A stretch of DNA of 64,000 nt from Ceratotherium simum simum (GCF_000283155.1 NW_004454163.1:26265549-26329548), one strand, 5' to 3'. Shown: positions 23,366-34,519, counted from the first letter of the stretch. Numbers and translations: made by a program. Notes: generated by a model not told the origin, from the sequence alone.

Positions 23366-23769
23366 AAGAATTTTTTTTAAGATGGAAGAAATGAAAGTAT
23401 GTTAGTGGGCTGTTGGGAGTGAAGTAGCAGAGAGCAATAATTGATGATGCAGGAGAGGAGAATTGCTGAACCAATGCCACTGAGTAGGCAAGAACAGACA
23501 AGGTCTAGTGCACAAGTACAAGGCTGTAGTTCATCCATGGCAATGGGAGGGAAGGTAGATGGTATCACATTGACACAGACTCTTCAGGTGGTAGAAGACA
23601 GGCAGCTGTGGAAGTTCTGTTCTAGGTGCTTCTATTTTCCCAGTGAATTCATCAGGTTAGAGGGAGAATGAGGAAGGAGGTACAGAGGTTTAAGGAGAGA
23701 CGAGAAGGTGTGACAGAGGTATCTATGTAAGTGGAGCAGAATAGTGAAAGGACCCAGGAAACATAGGTG

Positions 23770-23912
23770 GACTGTCAGGATGATACCTGTACCCCCATCA
23801 TAAAGGTGTTGTAAAAATTCAGTTAGATAACACATGTAAAGCGCTTGGGATAGTGCCTGACATAATAAACACACAATAAATATTAGCAATTTTTTATTAT
23901 TAGGCCACTCTT
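23770..23912 (+). repeat. MIR SINE 3' half
   Basis: CATAAAGGTGTTGTAAAAATTC, ACACATGTAAAGCGCTTGGG and ATAGTGCCTGACATAATAAAC...CAATAAATATTAG match the MIR 3' half. Confidence 0.75.
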
Positions 23913-24562
23913 CCCAAATTCTCTCAATCTTCAAGAATTGCCACTGTTTCTAATATACATGGTTACCAAAGGCCCGGGTTGTCTCCATTTTACAGTTCTT
24001 GGGTTGAAACCCTGGAAAACAGCTCCTTCATCTCAAAACCAACAGAGCTGTCACCACCTGCCAAGGACATCTCCCTGCACGTGTCCAGAGAGGAGTCATC
24101 CCTGGCAGGCAGCCTTCCTGGCAGCAGGCACAGCAACAGAACACTGTGTCCCACTGAAAGGAGAGACCGTTCAGATCAGGTAGTTCCTTGTTGGTAATTA
24201 CAGTCCCAGCCTTGGAATTTCATCAGGACCTGGTGTGGTTCCTGTGCTCCCATTTCCCAGGGGCGGTATAGTGATGTTGCACATGGTACAAATAAGAAAT
24301 TACAAATAGCTGCAGGGTGTGCAGACTCAGGGGATTCTGTGCAGGGATCCTCTAGGGTGAGCTGCCAGGCATGAGAGTGGGTTAACTTATGAAAATGAAG
24401 ATGAGTCATACATGTGCAGACAGGAGCCGGTGGCTGAGGAGACGCTGGGTGTGATGGTGGGAAGTACTGAACCAGGAGTCCAAACACTTTGGATGGAAGC
24501 CTGGCTCTGCCACAATGAACCACATTATCTTGAATACTCAGGTTCCTTTTGTGTAAATTGGA
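23913..24562. other. Intergenic, nothing recognised
   Basis: Unique-looking sequence without a supported feature. Confidence 0.5.
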
Positions 24563-24602
24563 GTGGTGGTGGTGGTGATGATGATGATGATGATGATGAT
24601 CA
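24563..24602. repeat. Compound (GGT)n(GAT)n trinucleotide repeat
   Basis: About four GTG units followed by about eight ATG units. It produces the poly-Gly/poly-Asp stretch of a spurious frame. Confidence 0.95.
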
Positions 24603-24789
24603 TAGCTTCACTCTGATTCACTCTAAAGTCCATGCTCCAAAAGGAAGGGAGACAGGAAGGGGCAAGATTCCTGTGTCAGCTATCTTCTGTTTGCGTTTCC
24701 GTAGCCACTCTCCCCTCTGATCTGCTCCGCTTCATGCCCTGGGATGCAGTCCTGGATCTGGACTGCGTCAATGGGCTTCCTTGCCTTCT

Positions 24790-25145
24790 GGCGTTAGGTT
24801 CAGCTAACACAAGACCCTGGCTGGAGATCAGAGACTGGGAGAAGCATGAAGTCAGGCATTTATTTGCCGTAGGTTGGCCGCATCCCTCTACTAAAGGCCA
24901 CAGCTCCCATAGGTTGTCCTCTTCATCACCTACCCTGTCTAGGTTCTGGTGGCCCCTTGCTCTCCTGCCCTTTAGGAGGAGAGTAAGAGCTCCCCACTGT
25001 CGTTAGCCCCATGGTGCTTCACCATCCCTTAACTGGCCTCCCTTAAGCCCTGCCCACACCTTTATTAAACTCCCTTCAAATGCCCCGTTTGGTTGTGCCT
25101 ACTGTTTCCTCCCAAGATCTTGACTGAGTTCCCTTTTCTAGTAAG
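24790..25145. repeat. Possible old LTR remnant
   Basis: CCTTAAGCCCTGCCCACACCTTTATTAAACTCC...CAAATGCCCCGTTTGG.TGTGCCTACTGTTTCCTCCCAAGATCTTGACTGAG resembles the 3' end of a known mammalian LTR-type repeat with its AATAAA-like TATTAAA. Family not assigned. Confidence 0.35.
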
Positions 25146-25539
25146 TACCAGACTCTTCTCCTCTCTCAACTAAGGCAGGAATCATTGACAAACACTAAAC
25201 AGTACTGAGCAGTTAATATATACCAGGTTCCATTTATGTTACAAAAAGTAAAAAAGCATCATTTTACTGCAAAGGACATAAAATCTCACCTGAAAGTCAA
25301 AGCGTACGTGCATCAAAAATCACGAAAAGTGCCTCACACATGCTCAACAAGGGAACAAGGGACACCAGTTCTTTCCCTCCCTACTAGATGGAGAAACCTG
25401 CTTTTCAGTTGCTGAGCCTCTGGACCACTTGCCCATCCAGGTCCCCTACAAATCAGGTCCCCATAGCACCAGGAAGCATAATAGGGAAATTAAAGGATGC
25501 AAGACTGCAAGCTTTCCTATTGTAGCACACAGTCTATCA
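25146..25539. other. Intergenic, nothing recognised
   Basis: Unique-looking. A possible MIR scrap occurs at about 25205-25235. No supported gene. Confidence 0.45.
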
Positions 25540-26212
25540 GAATTTCCAGTTTATTCATCTATAACCCCAACAAGACGATGAGCCCTTGAGGGCAGGGACC
25601 TTATTCATCTTGTCCACATTCTCTTCTTGTCGGGACCATTGTGTTGGGCCCCCAACTGTTCTCCCTGCTTCAACCCTTGTCCTCTGCCCTCGTTAACCAT
25701 TCTTCACACAGTATCAGGAGTGGCTTCTAAAACTATAAATCTAATTCTGCTGTTCCGCTGCTTAAGACCATCCAAGGGCTTCCTACAGCAACTAGGATAA
25801 AGTCCAGCTCCACATTCTACAAGGGCTTATAGGATCTTGTACCAACCCACTCTCACTACACTCCCACCACATTAACCTTTCTGTACCTCAGATATGCCAA
25901 GCTAAGTCTGACCTTTGGGCCAGTGACTTGCTGTTCCCTCTTCCTGGAACGCCTGGCTGGCTCCTTGCTCTCCTCCAGGCCTCAGCTCAAATGTCACATC
26001 CTCTAGCACATCTCCTTTTACAGTTTCTACGTAGTACTTAGCACCATATGAAATAATCTTGTTCATTTATTATCTGTCACTCCCACAATATTAGCACCAT
26101 GAGGGTGGGACCTTGTCTGTATCGTTCACCATTAGATCCCCAGAGCAAGGAACACTGCTTGGGCACACAGTATGTTCTCATTAAATATTTAGTGGATGAA
26201 GGCATAGTATTC
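25540..26212 (+). repeat. L2 LINE 3' end(s)
   Basis: GATGAGCCCTTGAGGGCAGGGACC first (an L2 3' tail), then TCCAAGGGCTTCCTACAGC, CTTCCTGGAACGCCTGG, CCTCAGCTCAAATGTCACATCC and CACCATGAGGGTGGGACCTTGTC...CACAGTATGTTCTCATTAAATATTTAG. Two overlapping L2 tails may be present. Confidence 0.75.
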
Positions 26213-27410
26213 AGGTGAGTTCAAAGATGCTTTGGAGGAATATATTGGGAGCAGAGAGAAGTTCTTTAAGCAAAGGTAAGGGAGAAATAAACAAACCTGA
26301 TGCTTTATGTTGTTTTAGCAGGTAACTGACAAGAGCTGGCTGGCCAGAAAGGACGAGCTGAGTCCACATGTAAGAGAGGTGTTGGGCTATAGCCCTGGGG
26401 GCCCTTATAAGGCTGGAAATCTTGGAGAGCTTCTGTCCTTCACATAGATTGAGTGGGGGCAGGGAGCTGTGCACACTGCCTCTCACTCTCTTATCCGTCT
26501 CCTCCATTATCTTCCTTTTTCTCCTTCCCCCTTTCCTTCATCTCCTGCCTGGCGTACTGAAATACTGCCCTCATCTAGCACTACTGGAAAAAGTCTCTCT
26601 TCAAGAGGTCCCAGGGACATCAGAACAGGGACCAGATTTTTAAAAAAATATACCTCAGGGTTTAAACAATGTGGCATGAGCACTATGTCAGTTAGAATGC
26701 CTTTGGCCAAATTAAACCCAGACTCAACTTCTTTAAACAATAAGGAAGATTTATTCTCTCACATAGCTAGGGGTCCTGGCAAAGGGATGCTGCAAGATCA
26801 GTTAGATCAATTCCTTGCAATATCCTCAAGGACCCAGTTCCTCTGCCTTTCCACTTTATCACCCCCAGTCTCAGCTTTGTCCTCAGCTATCTCCCTTCAT
26901 GGTCACAAGATGGCTGCCACCATTCCAAACCTCACAACAAACACAACAATGTCCAGGGGAAGAAGAGTGACTGCTCTTCCTCAAGTCTCACTTTAAATGC
27001 GAGGTAATCTTTCTCAGAAATCCTCCCAGTCACTTTCCTTCATGCCTCATTGGCCAGAAGGGGCTCATGCTCCCCACAAAGCAGAATATGGCAAGAAAAT
27101 GGAATTACCATAGTGGGATTAGACTCATCAAGAATTGTTCTTGCACAGGGGATGAGGGTTGGGGAGTTTGCCAACAGTGCCTGTTACAGGCACCAGTCAA
27201 GAGTCTCACTCTGCTCTGAGGTATTAGGTAGAAGGTGCAAAGTTACCCAAATTTCAATGTAACGATCATTGTGAAATTCATTATGCAAAAATATTGCTTA
27301 GCCCTAGATTATAAAATAATGCGAAAATATGTAATTGATGAGAGCAGAGAAGAGAAGCACCTAACTGAAGAGTGGGAAATGAGCAGGAAACTAGGTGCTT
27401 TCTCAGAGGA
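26213..27410. other. Intergenic with an old unclassified repeat
   Basis: 26690-27140 reads like an old interspersed repeat (GGAAGATTTATTCTCTCACATAG, TCACAAGATGGCTGCCACC, CATTGGCCAGAAGGGGC) whose family I cannot name. The 175-codon frame at 26469-26996 runs through it and is not a gene. The rest is unique-looking. Confidence 0.4.
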
Positions 27411-27414
27411 GATG

Positions 27415-27660
27415 CCAATAATAAAGCCAACATACCTTGATATTTACTATATGCCTGGCATGGTGCTAAGTGCATTACATAATTAACTCACTGAATCCCT
27501 TCAATAGCCCTCTGACATAGTTACTACTCTTTCCCATTTTAAGGTGAGGAAACTGAGGCATGGAGAAGTTAAATAGCTTTTCCCAGGTCACCAATTTAGT
27601 TTATTGGATTCAAGTCCAGGCAGGCTGATTCCAGATGCATTCTTTTACTTAATCCCTGGA
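27415..27660 (-). repeat. MIR SINE (antisense, nearly full length)
   Basis: ACTATATGCCTGGCATGGTGC...ATTAACTCACTGAATCC...CCCATTTTAAGGTGAGGAAACTGAGGCATGGAG...GGATTCAAGTCCAGGCAGG is the reverse complement of MIR. Confidence 0.85.
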
Positions 27661-28365
27661 CCATTCTTCCTCCGTATCTTGCAAAAACCTTTCCAAAGGG
27701 ACAAATATGAGTTCCCCAGATGGTTAAACCAGAGGTAGGAAGTCTAGGCAGAAGGGACAAGTACACCTGCTAGAAAGTTATTACCTGGTTCTGGCAGGAG
27801 GTGATTAGGACCTTGGTTAGATGGGACAAAAAGAAAAGAAGAGACAAATTGAAAAAAATATATTATTTTCAAAGGAATAAATATTAGTACCAACATTGAT
27901 ATAATTGATTATGGTTGGGTGTTGCCAGAACAAAGTCTCATGCTGGCGACCTTAAGAAAAATTGCATTTCTATAAAGGCTTCACAGGACCTGGAACTGAA
28001 TCTAGAAAGGCATTCAGCATCCAAGCAAGCTGGCTCACAAAGTCACTCTGGTATTCCTCCATGTCTGCCAGTCCATGCTCTCCATGTTCTCCCTCCATGT
28101 TCCAAGAGAACTGAGAGCCTTTCTCCCTGGTCACCGTATAAGCAACTGGCCAATGGATGAATGGACCCACTTCTGGTCCAGTCAGTGCCCAGTGCACAGC
28201 CTAGCACTGATTCTTCACCAGAGGCCATGGGCAGGGCAGTGTCAGCCAAATGAGCAGATCATGATGCAGGCCTGGGTAAAGGAGAAAGAAGATTCAAAGC
28301 TGATTTACAGGCCTGAAAGGATGAGGCTATTGGAAGCAGAGAAGTGCTTGGAAAACATTTAAAAG
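27661..28365. other. Intergenic, nothing recognised
   Basis: Unique-looking. Overlapping short frames at 27915-28362 on both strands carry no domain. Confidence 0.45.
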
Positions 28366-28369
28366 AGCT

Positions 28370-29190
28370 CTTTTGTGGAGGGAAGGAAGATGATGTGCTC
28401 AGTTTTGAACAGGTTGGGTTTGAGAAGATGGTGGCACATCCAAGAGATGGCATTAGAGGGGCAAGACTGGAATGCAGGTCAGGACTATATACATGGATAT
28501 GCGATTCAGTCAAGTACATGTGATCATTCATCCAGTTATTGAGCATGTGTCTGTCCTAGGTTCTAGAATGGTCCTAAGTTCTAGAGCTGCAGAAGTGATC
28601 AGAATACAGCTTTTGCTCTTAACGTGGCTTACATTCTAACGTCCAAGCCCTTGAAAATAAACAACCCATTGCACAACCCCTCACACTATTCCCTGGACCC
28701 TGTGTGACCATGCAGTGAAGTGGAAGTCATGTAAGTTAGGAAGACAAAACAGAGATGATGAAGAAGAAAATAAGACAGGAGGGCGCCATCAGAGAAGAAT
28801 AGGAAACCGAGAAAGTGTCATTTCATAGAGCCAAAAAAGGAGTGAGTTTGAACAAGAACATAATATCCAATGGCCCCAGGCTAGTAGTGAAGGAAAAGCC
28901 ACTGAATTTGATGTGAGGGTGGCCATTGGTCAGCTTCTAGCAATGGTTTTTGAGCCTCACTGTGCATCAGAATCACCTGAGGAGTTTTAAGACACACAGA
29001 TGCCTGGGAACTAACCCCAAGATCCTGATGCAATTGGTCTAGAGTGAGGCCTGTGCATTGGTATTATTTTTAAGTTGCTCATGTGACTTAAGTGTGCAGG
29101 TAGAGTTGAGAAACGTTGCTTTAAATAAAGCAATTTCAGCAGTAGAAGCTAGATTGCAGAGAATAAAAAAGGAGGGTGTTTTTTTTTTTT
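28370..29190 (+). repeat. Fragments of the long old repeat, copy C
   Basis: CTCAGTTTTGAACAGGTTGGGTTTGAG and ACATCCAAGAGATGG (about 28398-28450) match the body of the repeat at 2095. 28520-28650 (CAGTTATTGAGCATGTG...GGTTCTAGAATGG...CTTACATTCTAACG) matches its start. 28840-28940 and 29125-29180 look like later parts, interrupted by the MER5A-type element. Confidence 0.45.
28945..29120 (+). repeat. MER5A-type hAT-Charlie fossil
   Basis: CTCACTGTGCATCAGAATCACCTGAGGAG...ATCCTGATGCAATTGGTCTAGAGTG...GCATTGGTATTATTTTTAAG...GTTGAGAAACG follows the MER5A order. Confidence 0.75.
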
Positions 29191-29199
29191 AGTAGAGAG

Positions 29200-29405
29200 A
29201 CTAGCAGTCTTAACATCAGACATGGATGTTTAGCCCCAGTCTCCTTCTCCCTTGCTGTGTGATTTAACCTCCTTGTGTCTTATCTGTGAAATCAGGATAG
29301 ACATACTCTCTGTGCCCAACTCACAGTTTCCTTGGGAGGTCAAGATGGGATAATAGATGTGAGAGTACTTTGAAAAAAGATTGCAGTGCTATAAAAATGT
29401 AAGAT
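29200..29405 (+). repeat. MIR-type SINE
   Basis: CTTGCTGTGTGATTTAACCTCC, TGTCTTATCTGTGAAATCAGG and AACTCACAGTTTCCTTGGG...GAGAGTACTTTGAAAA follow MIR order, diverged. Confidence 0.6.
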
Positions 29406-29409
29406 TTAT

Positions 29410-30504
29410 ATGGTTGTCAGTTTTTTTCCCCAAAGATGGCCCTAAAGATAGTGATTATCAGCTGTAAAGACCTGTGTGGAACCAGTATCCCTTTCCACAC
29501 TGAGCTCACAAAGAGAGCATCCTTTGATAAGTGCTCACAGTCACTAGCTAAAGGTCTAATGCTGTTTGCAACTCTCTCTTTTTCACAGCTAGCCTTGCAC
29601 TGGATCTATAATAGATGCAGTTTCCATAGTCTTGCAAATCCTACCTAAATTGCTAAATACACAGCCATCCAACATAAAACTGAAGAGTTGAAGGATGCTG
29701 CTGTAAATATTAGAAAGTAAGTGTAATGTTATAAGGTCCCCATTTAGTTGAGAATCCTAATTGTTATAGAGAATGGAGAAGGCAGAGGAGAGACTGAGAG
29801 ATGTCTCTGAGAGCAGGCAATGCTGCAGGATCAGAAAAGCCTAATTCCCCTGGAAGATGGGACAGGACAGTCCAAGATCTGAGCCAAAACCAGCAGTAGA
29901 ATTCAGTAACCACCTTGGGGTCTGCTTCAGGTACCTGGATACACCTACTTATATAATATATGTCGTGCCAGGTCTCCCAGAAATGAAGTAATACTCTCAA
30001 CCTTCCGCACTCTGACCGTCCCTAAGGTAGCACCTGCCCCCAGGTGAGCAGTGGTACCTGTTCATAGTGACTAAGGTCCAATAGGGAGGCTTTCTTTAAT
30101 TATAGATGATCATAGATGTGAAGAGTAGTATTACAACATGCTCTCTACTCACTTTTGTTTGATGTTTTCCTTCAGTGAAAATACAAAAAATGCAATTCTT
30201 TGTCAAGGAAATAGCATACATAATCGTTGAGTTTCCTTTTTCTAATAAGCAGCTTGAACTCAGAGCGAGAATAAAAAGATGGGCAAACTCCTACATAGGA
30301 CTTAAGCCAGGTGTCAGATAACTGGTGTAAGCATCAGAGATATCCTGGGGAAGATGAGTTACCTTCCTCTCGCCTCTGAGCCTGCCCTGGCTCCTTCTAC
30401 TCCAGTTGCTATTAGGGTGAAGGTGCTAATTACGTTCCTGATCCGCCTGCAACTCCTCTGATAGTCTCCGCCCAACCTCTTCCACCTGCAGAAAGGCTCG
30501 CTTC
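29410..30504. other. Intergenic, nothing recognised
   Basis: Unique-looking sequence, AT-rich at 30100-30300. No supported gene or repeat. Confidence 0.5.
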
Positions 30505-30519
30505 AAAACTGCCCTCCTC

Positions 30520-31191
30520 TTTGCGTAATCCCCTCAATATCTATCCGTGTTGTCACAAATGGCTGGATTTCATCGTTTCTTATGGCTGAGTAGTATTCCA
30601 TTGTGTATAAATACCACATCTTCTTCATCTATTCTTCCCTTGATGGGCACTTAGGTTGCTTCCACGTCTTGGCTATTGTGAATAATGCTGCAATGAACAC
30701 AGGGGTACATGTATCTTTACATATTGGTGTTTTCATGTTCTTTGGATAGATAACCAGCAGTGGAATAGCTGGATCATATGATAGTTCTACCCTTAATTTT
30801 TTGAGGAATCCCATACTGTTTTCCATAGTGGCTGCACCAGCTTTGCACTCCCACCAGCAGTGTATGAGACTTCCCTTTGAGGGTATTATGAAGGTGAAAT
30901 AAGTCAGAGGGAGAAGGTCAAATACCGTATGATCTCACTCATTAAGTAGTAGATAATAACAACAAACAAACAAACACATAGACACAGAGATTGGATTGGT
31001 GGTTACCAGAGGGGAAGCGGGGAGGGAGGAGGGCGAAAGGGATAATTCGGCACATGTGTGTGGTGATGGGTTGTAATTAGTATTTGGGTGGAGAACATGA
31101 TGTAATCCATGCAGAAATAGAAGTATAATGATGTACACTTGAAATTTATACAATGTTATAAACCAATGTTACCACAATAAACAAACAAACA
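30520..31191 (+). mobile_element. L1 LINE 3' end with inverted 5' part (twin-priming type)
   Basis: 30520-30873 is L1 ORF2 C-terminal sequence in minus orientation (frame with [14 protein letters not shown]). 30874-31191 is the adjoining L1 3' UTR in plus orientation (GAAATAAGTCAGAGGGAGAAGG...GTTACCAGAGGGGAAGC...CAATAAACAAAC). One 15-bp target duplication flanks the whole: AAAACTGCCCTCCTC (30505-30519) and AAAATTGCCCTCCTC (31192-31206). So this is one insertion with an internal inversion, not two. Confidence 0.9.
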
Positions 31192-31206
31192 AAAATTGCC
31201 CTCCTC

Positions 31207-32230
31207 AAAACAGAAGTATAGACACCCAAAGCCAGATATTCCCACATCTCACACCACCTCCAACAGGACTTAGACCCCTTTGTATGTAAAACTACACAAC
31301 AAAATAGAATTTTAAGCAAAGATATAAAGTATTCTTCACAAGTTTACATCGATCATCTCAAACATTGAGAAACCACTTTCCTTGTGTTCAAACATCCTTG
31401 TAAAAAGCTAACCATGAGAAGGAAGGAGTACAGAAGCCAAGGTGGATACTACATCCTTGACTCCTTTTCTAATGAGAAACATCCACTTCGAAGAAGCATC
31501 TTTCATGCCTCAGTGTACAGACCCTAAGCTTCTAGCTTGAGAGGCTACAAGGTTTGGTGAAATGAGGAATAACTGTGCAGCCATTTGGTCCTATATTAAA
31601 ATTTCATTTTGTAAAAAGCTGCTGTGAACTTGGCCAAGTTCTCTAAACTCCCTGAGTCCCTTTTTCCCACAGCTATGGAAAAGAATAAAAATACTATCAT
31701 ACAGCATTATTGTGAACATGACTTGATATGGAGGTCCATAATATAAAATATGGTGTGGCTCAGTCTCTCCCCACCTCCCTCTGCAACTGAATTTTTCAAT
31801 ATTGGGAAGCCTAGTGATCTCTTATCCTTGTGAATTCCCTATGAACAAAACACAAGAAATCTCAGCTAGGAGTGCGTGCTTATAATTGGGAGGTGGGGGG
31901 GCGTCCAGAGCCCAGGGAAGGGGGTACTTAGCACTCCATCCTTCAACAATTCCTACCATTTCCTCTGTTGAAGCCGTGCTCATCAATAAATCAGCAAGTG
32001 GTAGTGCATTTTTAAAAATTACATGGAAATTTTACCATTTTTGTTATATTTTGTTATAACAATATACAAACAAAACAATAGTTTTGTTCCCAAAGATATG
32101 TTGTTGACGATTACAGTTTCAGAAGCACAAGGGACAAAAACTGCCCAAAAACTCAAGATGAAGGCTAAAATTAGATTTCTTCTTAAAACACCTCCCCTGA
32201 CAGTCCCTAGGTAATGTTATTGCGGCTGCT
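31207..32230. other. Intergenic, nothing recognised
   Basis: AT-rich unique-looking sequence without a supported repeat or exon. Confidence 0.5.
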
Positions 32231-32264
32231 CTAACTGTGGGTGATTTCCTACACCCACAGTTAG
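32231..32264. repeat. Perfect 13-bp inverted repeat (hairpin), 8-nt loop
   Basis: Arms CTAACTGTGGGTG (32231-32243) and CACCCACAGTTAG (32252-32264) are exactly complementary around an 8-base loop. Beyond a single T/T mismatch the pairing continues with TGC/GCA (32227-32229 with 32266-32268), a 17-position stem with one mismatch. Nature unknown: it could be a degenerate DNA-transposon palindrome or a small transcribed hairpin. Confidence 0.9.
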
Positions 32265-32350
32265 TGCAATAAAGAGACACAATAGACACAAGAATAGCTT
32301 AAACCTTAACTGTAAGATTATTTTTCAAGTAGCTTCTCCAAGTATAATAC

Positions 32351-32685
32351 CTTAGCTTCTAGAAAAAGTAATCACTGCAAACATTTGAAAAGTCGAAATT
32401 CTATGCAAGGACCGGGGAGATTAACACAATTGAACATAATAGCTCCTTCCAAACAATTTCCTAGGGACTGGAGCGCAAAAAGCCTTAAGACAGCTTTCCA
32501 AATATATTTTATTTATTCAGTGAAGAAAAGGCTATTTGACGTTCTTGTATTCCTTTCACACAGAGATGCTTCACCGAGCTTTAAGAGAAACATTCGTTTG
32601 TAGGCGCAAAAGGAGTAATTCCTCAGCTTCTAGAAAATGTAATCGTTGCAAACATCTGAAATGTTAAAATTTTATGCAAAATGTC
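32351..32685 (+). repeat. Diverged direct duplication of about 60 bp
   Basis: AGCTTCTAGAAAAAGTAATC followed by ACTGCAAACATTTGAAAAGT...TATGCAA (from 32354) recurs as AGCTTCTAGAAAATGTAATC and GTTGCAAACATCTGAAATGT...TATGCAA (from 32625). The period is 271 bp, with several substitutions. Sequence between the copies is not obviously duplicated. Confidence 0.8.
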
Positions 32686-32689
32686 TTTT

Positions 32690-33420
32690 GAAAAGATACA
32701 GACAAAAACATTGAAATAAATATCATTTCAAACTGGTCTCAGCATTTATGTTTAAAAAAATTAATACATAGTCATACGCTTGTGGACTCATAGAGTATCT
32801 CTGGGCAGCAACAGTGACTGTCTCTAGGGAGATAAGGGTGGGAAGGAGTTTTACTGTTCACAGTGCATCCCTCATGTGTTTAATATTTTGTACTATGTGC
32901 ATGTATTAATATTAATCTAGCTCAACCTAATTACTTAACTAAACGTGGTCTCTTCAATAGGCAAGCGAACTCATCCAGCCCAGTCGAGGTGGATGATCTT
33001 CCTCTACACTCTGAAGACCAGCCTTCTGCCTAGCCTGGACCCCAGGTACTCTGTAAAGCAGAGAAGCTCCCTGCCTTCTTTTCACACTGAGCACCCAGCT
33101 GCGCTGGGTGCTGTGCTGGCACTAAAGGACACAACGAAAATAAGAGGCTGTCTCCAGGCTGTCCCCACAGGACGACTGGCCCTCCCTCCCCAGGCTCCAG
33201 CCCTCCCCAGCCTTCTCCCTGTCCCTAGAGCAGGCCATTGCTTTTCAGATGTATCGCTCCAGTCTTTTCCTTGTTGCCCCCACCCCTCCACCCTTGTGAT
33301 TAAATGGCGTTAAGAGGTTAGCGTGCACTCTCTTCCTCAGAAACCCTGAGACACAATGACTAAGGGAGGAGGTGGAAGCTCCTCTTCCTCTGGGCTCTGG
33401 AATACCAGTGGAACACACTG
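32690..33420. other. Intergenic, nothing firmly recognised
   Basis: 32800-32930 (CAGTGACTGTCTCTAGGGAGATAAGG...TACTATGTGCATGTATTAATA) resembles an old LINE tail. 32945-33300 has a GC-richer stretch with frames on both strands and no domain. Confidence 0.4.
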
Positions 33421-33424
33421 GAGC

Positions 33425-33610
33425 CAAATCCTCTTCTAGAACATACTAGCTGTGTGACCTTGGCAAGTTACTTAGTCCCTCTGAGCCTCAGTTTCTTCAT
33501 TCTTGAAATCATGGCAGTCATTAAATCCTCAGAGGGATGGAATAGAGATTGAATGGAATCAGATATGTAAAATACCTGGTATAACACCCAACATACAGCA
33601 GGTGTGCCAT
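33425..33610 (+). repeat. MIR SINE
   Basis: ACTAGCTGTGTGACCTTGGCAAG, TTACTTAGTCCCTCTGAGCC, TCAGTTTCTTCATTCTTG and AATACCTGGTATAAC...ACAGCAGGTGTGCC are the MIR core and 3' half. Confidence 0.85.
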
Positions 33611-33754
33611 CTATGTTAGATGTCATCATCATCACCATCACCATGAGTAGTAGTAACTGGATCTCACTGCCAAGGGATGACACTGTCAGATTTGTCAGAC
33701 CTGCACACCTTTCTAGCTCTCTGTCTCAGGAAAAGCAGAATGGAAGAGTGGAAA

Positions 33755-33905
33755 GGGTGGGCATTGGAGCCAGAGAGACTTTACCTTGAGCAAGTCCTAT
33801 AGTTTACTTCAACTATAAAGTGAGGATAGTTATACCTGCCTCAACGGATCAAGAGAAAGAGTACAGATAATGTATGAAAAGTGTCTGGCACATAGTAGGT
33901 ACTCT
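33755..33905 (+). repeat. MIR SINE
   Basis: GGCATTGGAGCCAGAGAGAC, TTGAGCAAGTCCTATAG, TAAAGTGAGGATAGTTATACC and GTGTCTGGCACATAGTAGG follow MIR order. Confidence 0.8.
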
Positions 33906-34519
33906 CTACATCTTGGCTGTTTCCATTTCATTCTAAGGGGGCTTATCTATCCACTGGCCCTGACAGGCCTTTCCCTCTTCTGTCTCCACATCTCTGTTCA
34001 GCCCAGTTGCCCCTGCCTGCCCTGCCCTCTGTTAATACCTCCATCTCTGGAAACTTCCATGCATCTTTCTAGACTCAGTTTCATCGAAGAGCTTTTGCGG
34101 AGCTTTCTTTGACCACCATGGCTTTTCCCACCTCTGAACTCATAGAATGTTTATCTTCTGTGGGAAAATAGAGGTAGAAACCCAGAAGATCCTGAGATCT
34201 TTCCTCTGTGTCCCCTGTTAGGCCTACTAGAAACTAAGAAGTCAAGCAATAATGTGCAGAAAGAACTCCAGTCACATGCGGCCAAAGAGCAGTTTCCCAG
34301 TGAACTTTCTTCCCAGGAACCAGTGAGCTCCCTGGACTATGATCTCCGTGTTGTCTAGGAGGGGTCACTAGCCCTTCCAAAAATCACCTCCTTAATGCCT
34401 TATTCAGGAGTGTCTCATAACAGAAAATGGTCGGTTGGTTCATGGATAACTTCAGGCACACTGGAGATTCCAGCATGTGGACAGGCTGTTGGGCCGCTGG
34501 ACACTAGCTGACATCCACA
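33906..34519. other. Intergenic, weak L2-like pieces
   Basis: 33950-34160 has L2-flavoured text (CCATCTCTGGAAACTTCC, GAGCTTTTGCGGAGC.TTTCTTTGACC) but is too diverged to call firmly. The remainder is unique-looking. Confidence 0.4.

Larger units (their letters stand above)
20395..23765 (+). repeat. Long old unclassified interspersed repeat, copy B (interrupted four times)
   Basis: Same family and order as the copy at 2095. The pieces are about 20395-20500 (CACCTACTATGCACCAGAGA), 21690-21852, 22347-22773 (GTCATGAGACTGGCTGAG, CTGTGTCAAATGATGC, GGGTTCTGGGGAGCACTGG), 23025-23118 and 23366-23765 (TTCATCCATGGCAATGGGAGG, TTCTATTTTCCCAGTGAA). The pieces are collinear, so the gaps are later insertions: a LINE-like block, two L1 tails and an ERE. 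Confidence 0.6.

Noticed and set aside
26469..26996. 175-codon frame
   Set aside because: Runs from unique sequence into an old interspersed repeat, with no domain.
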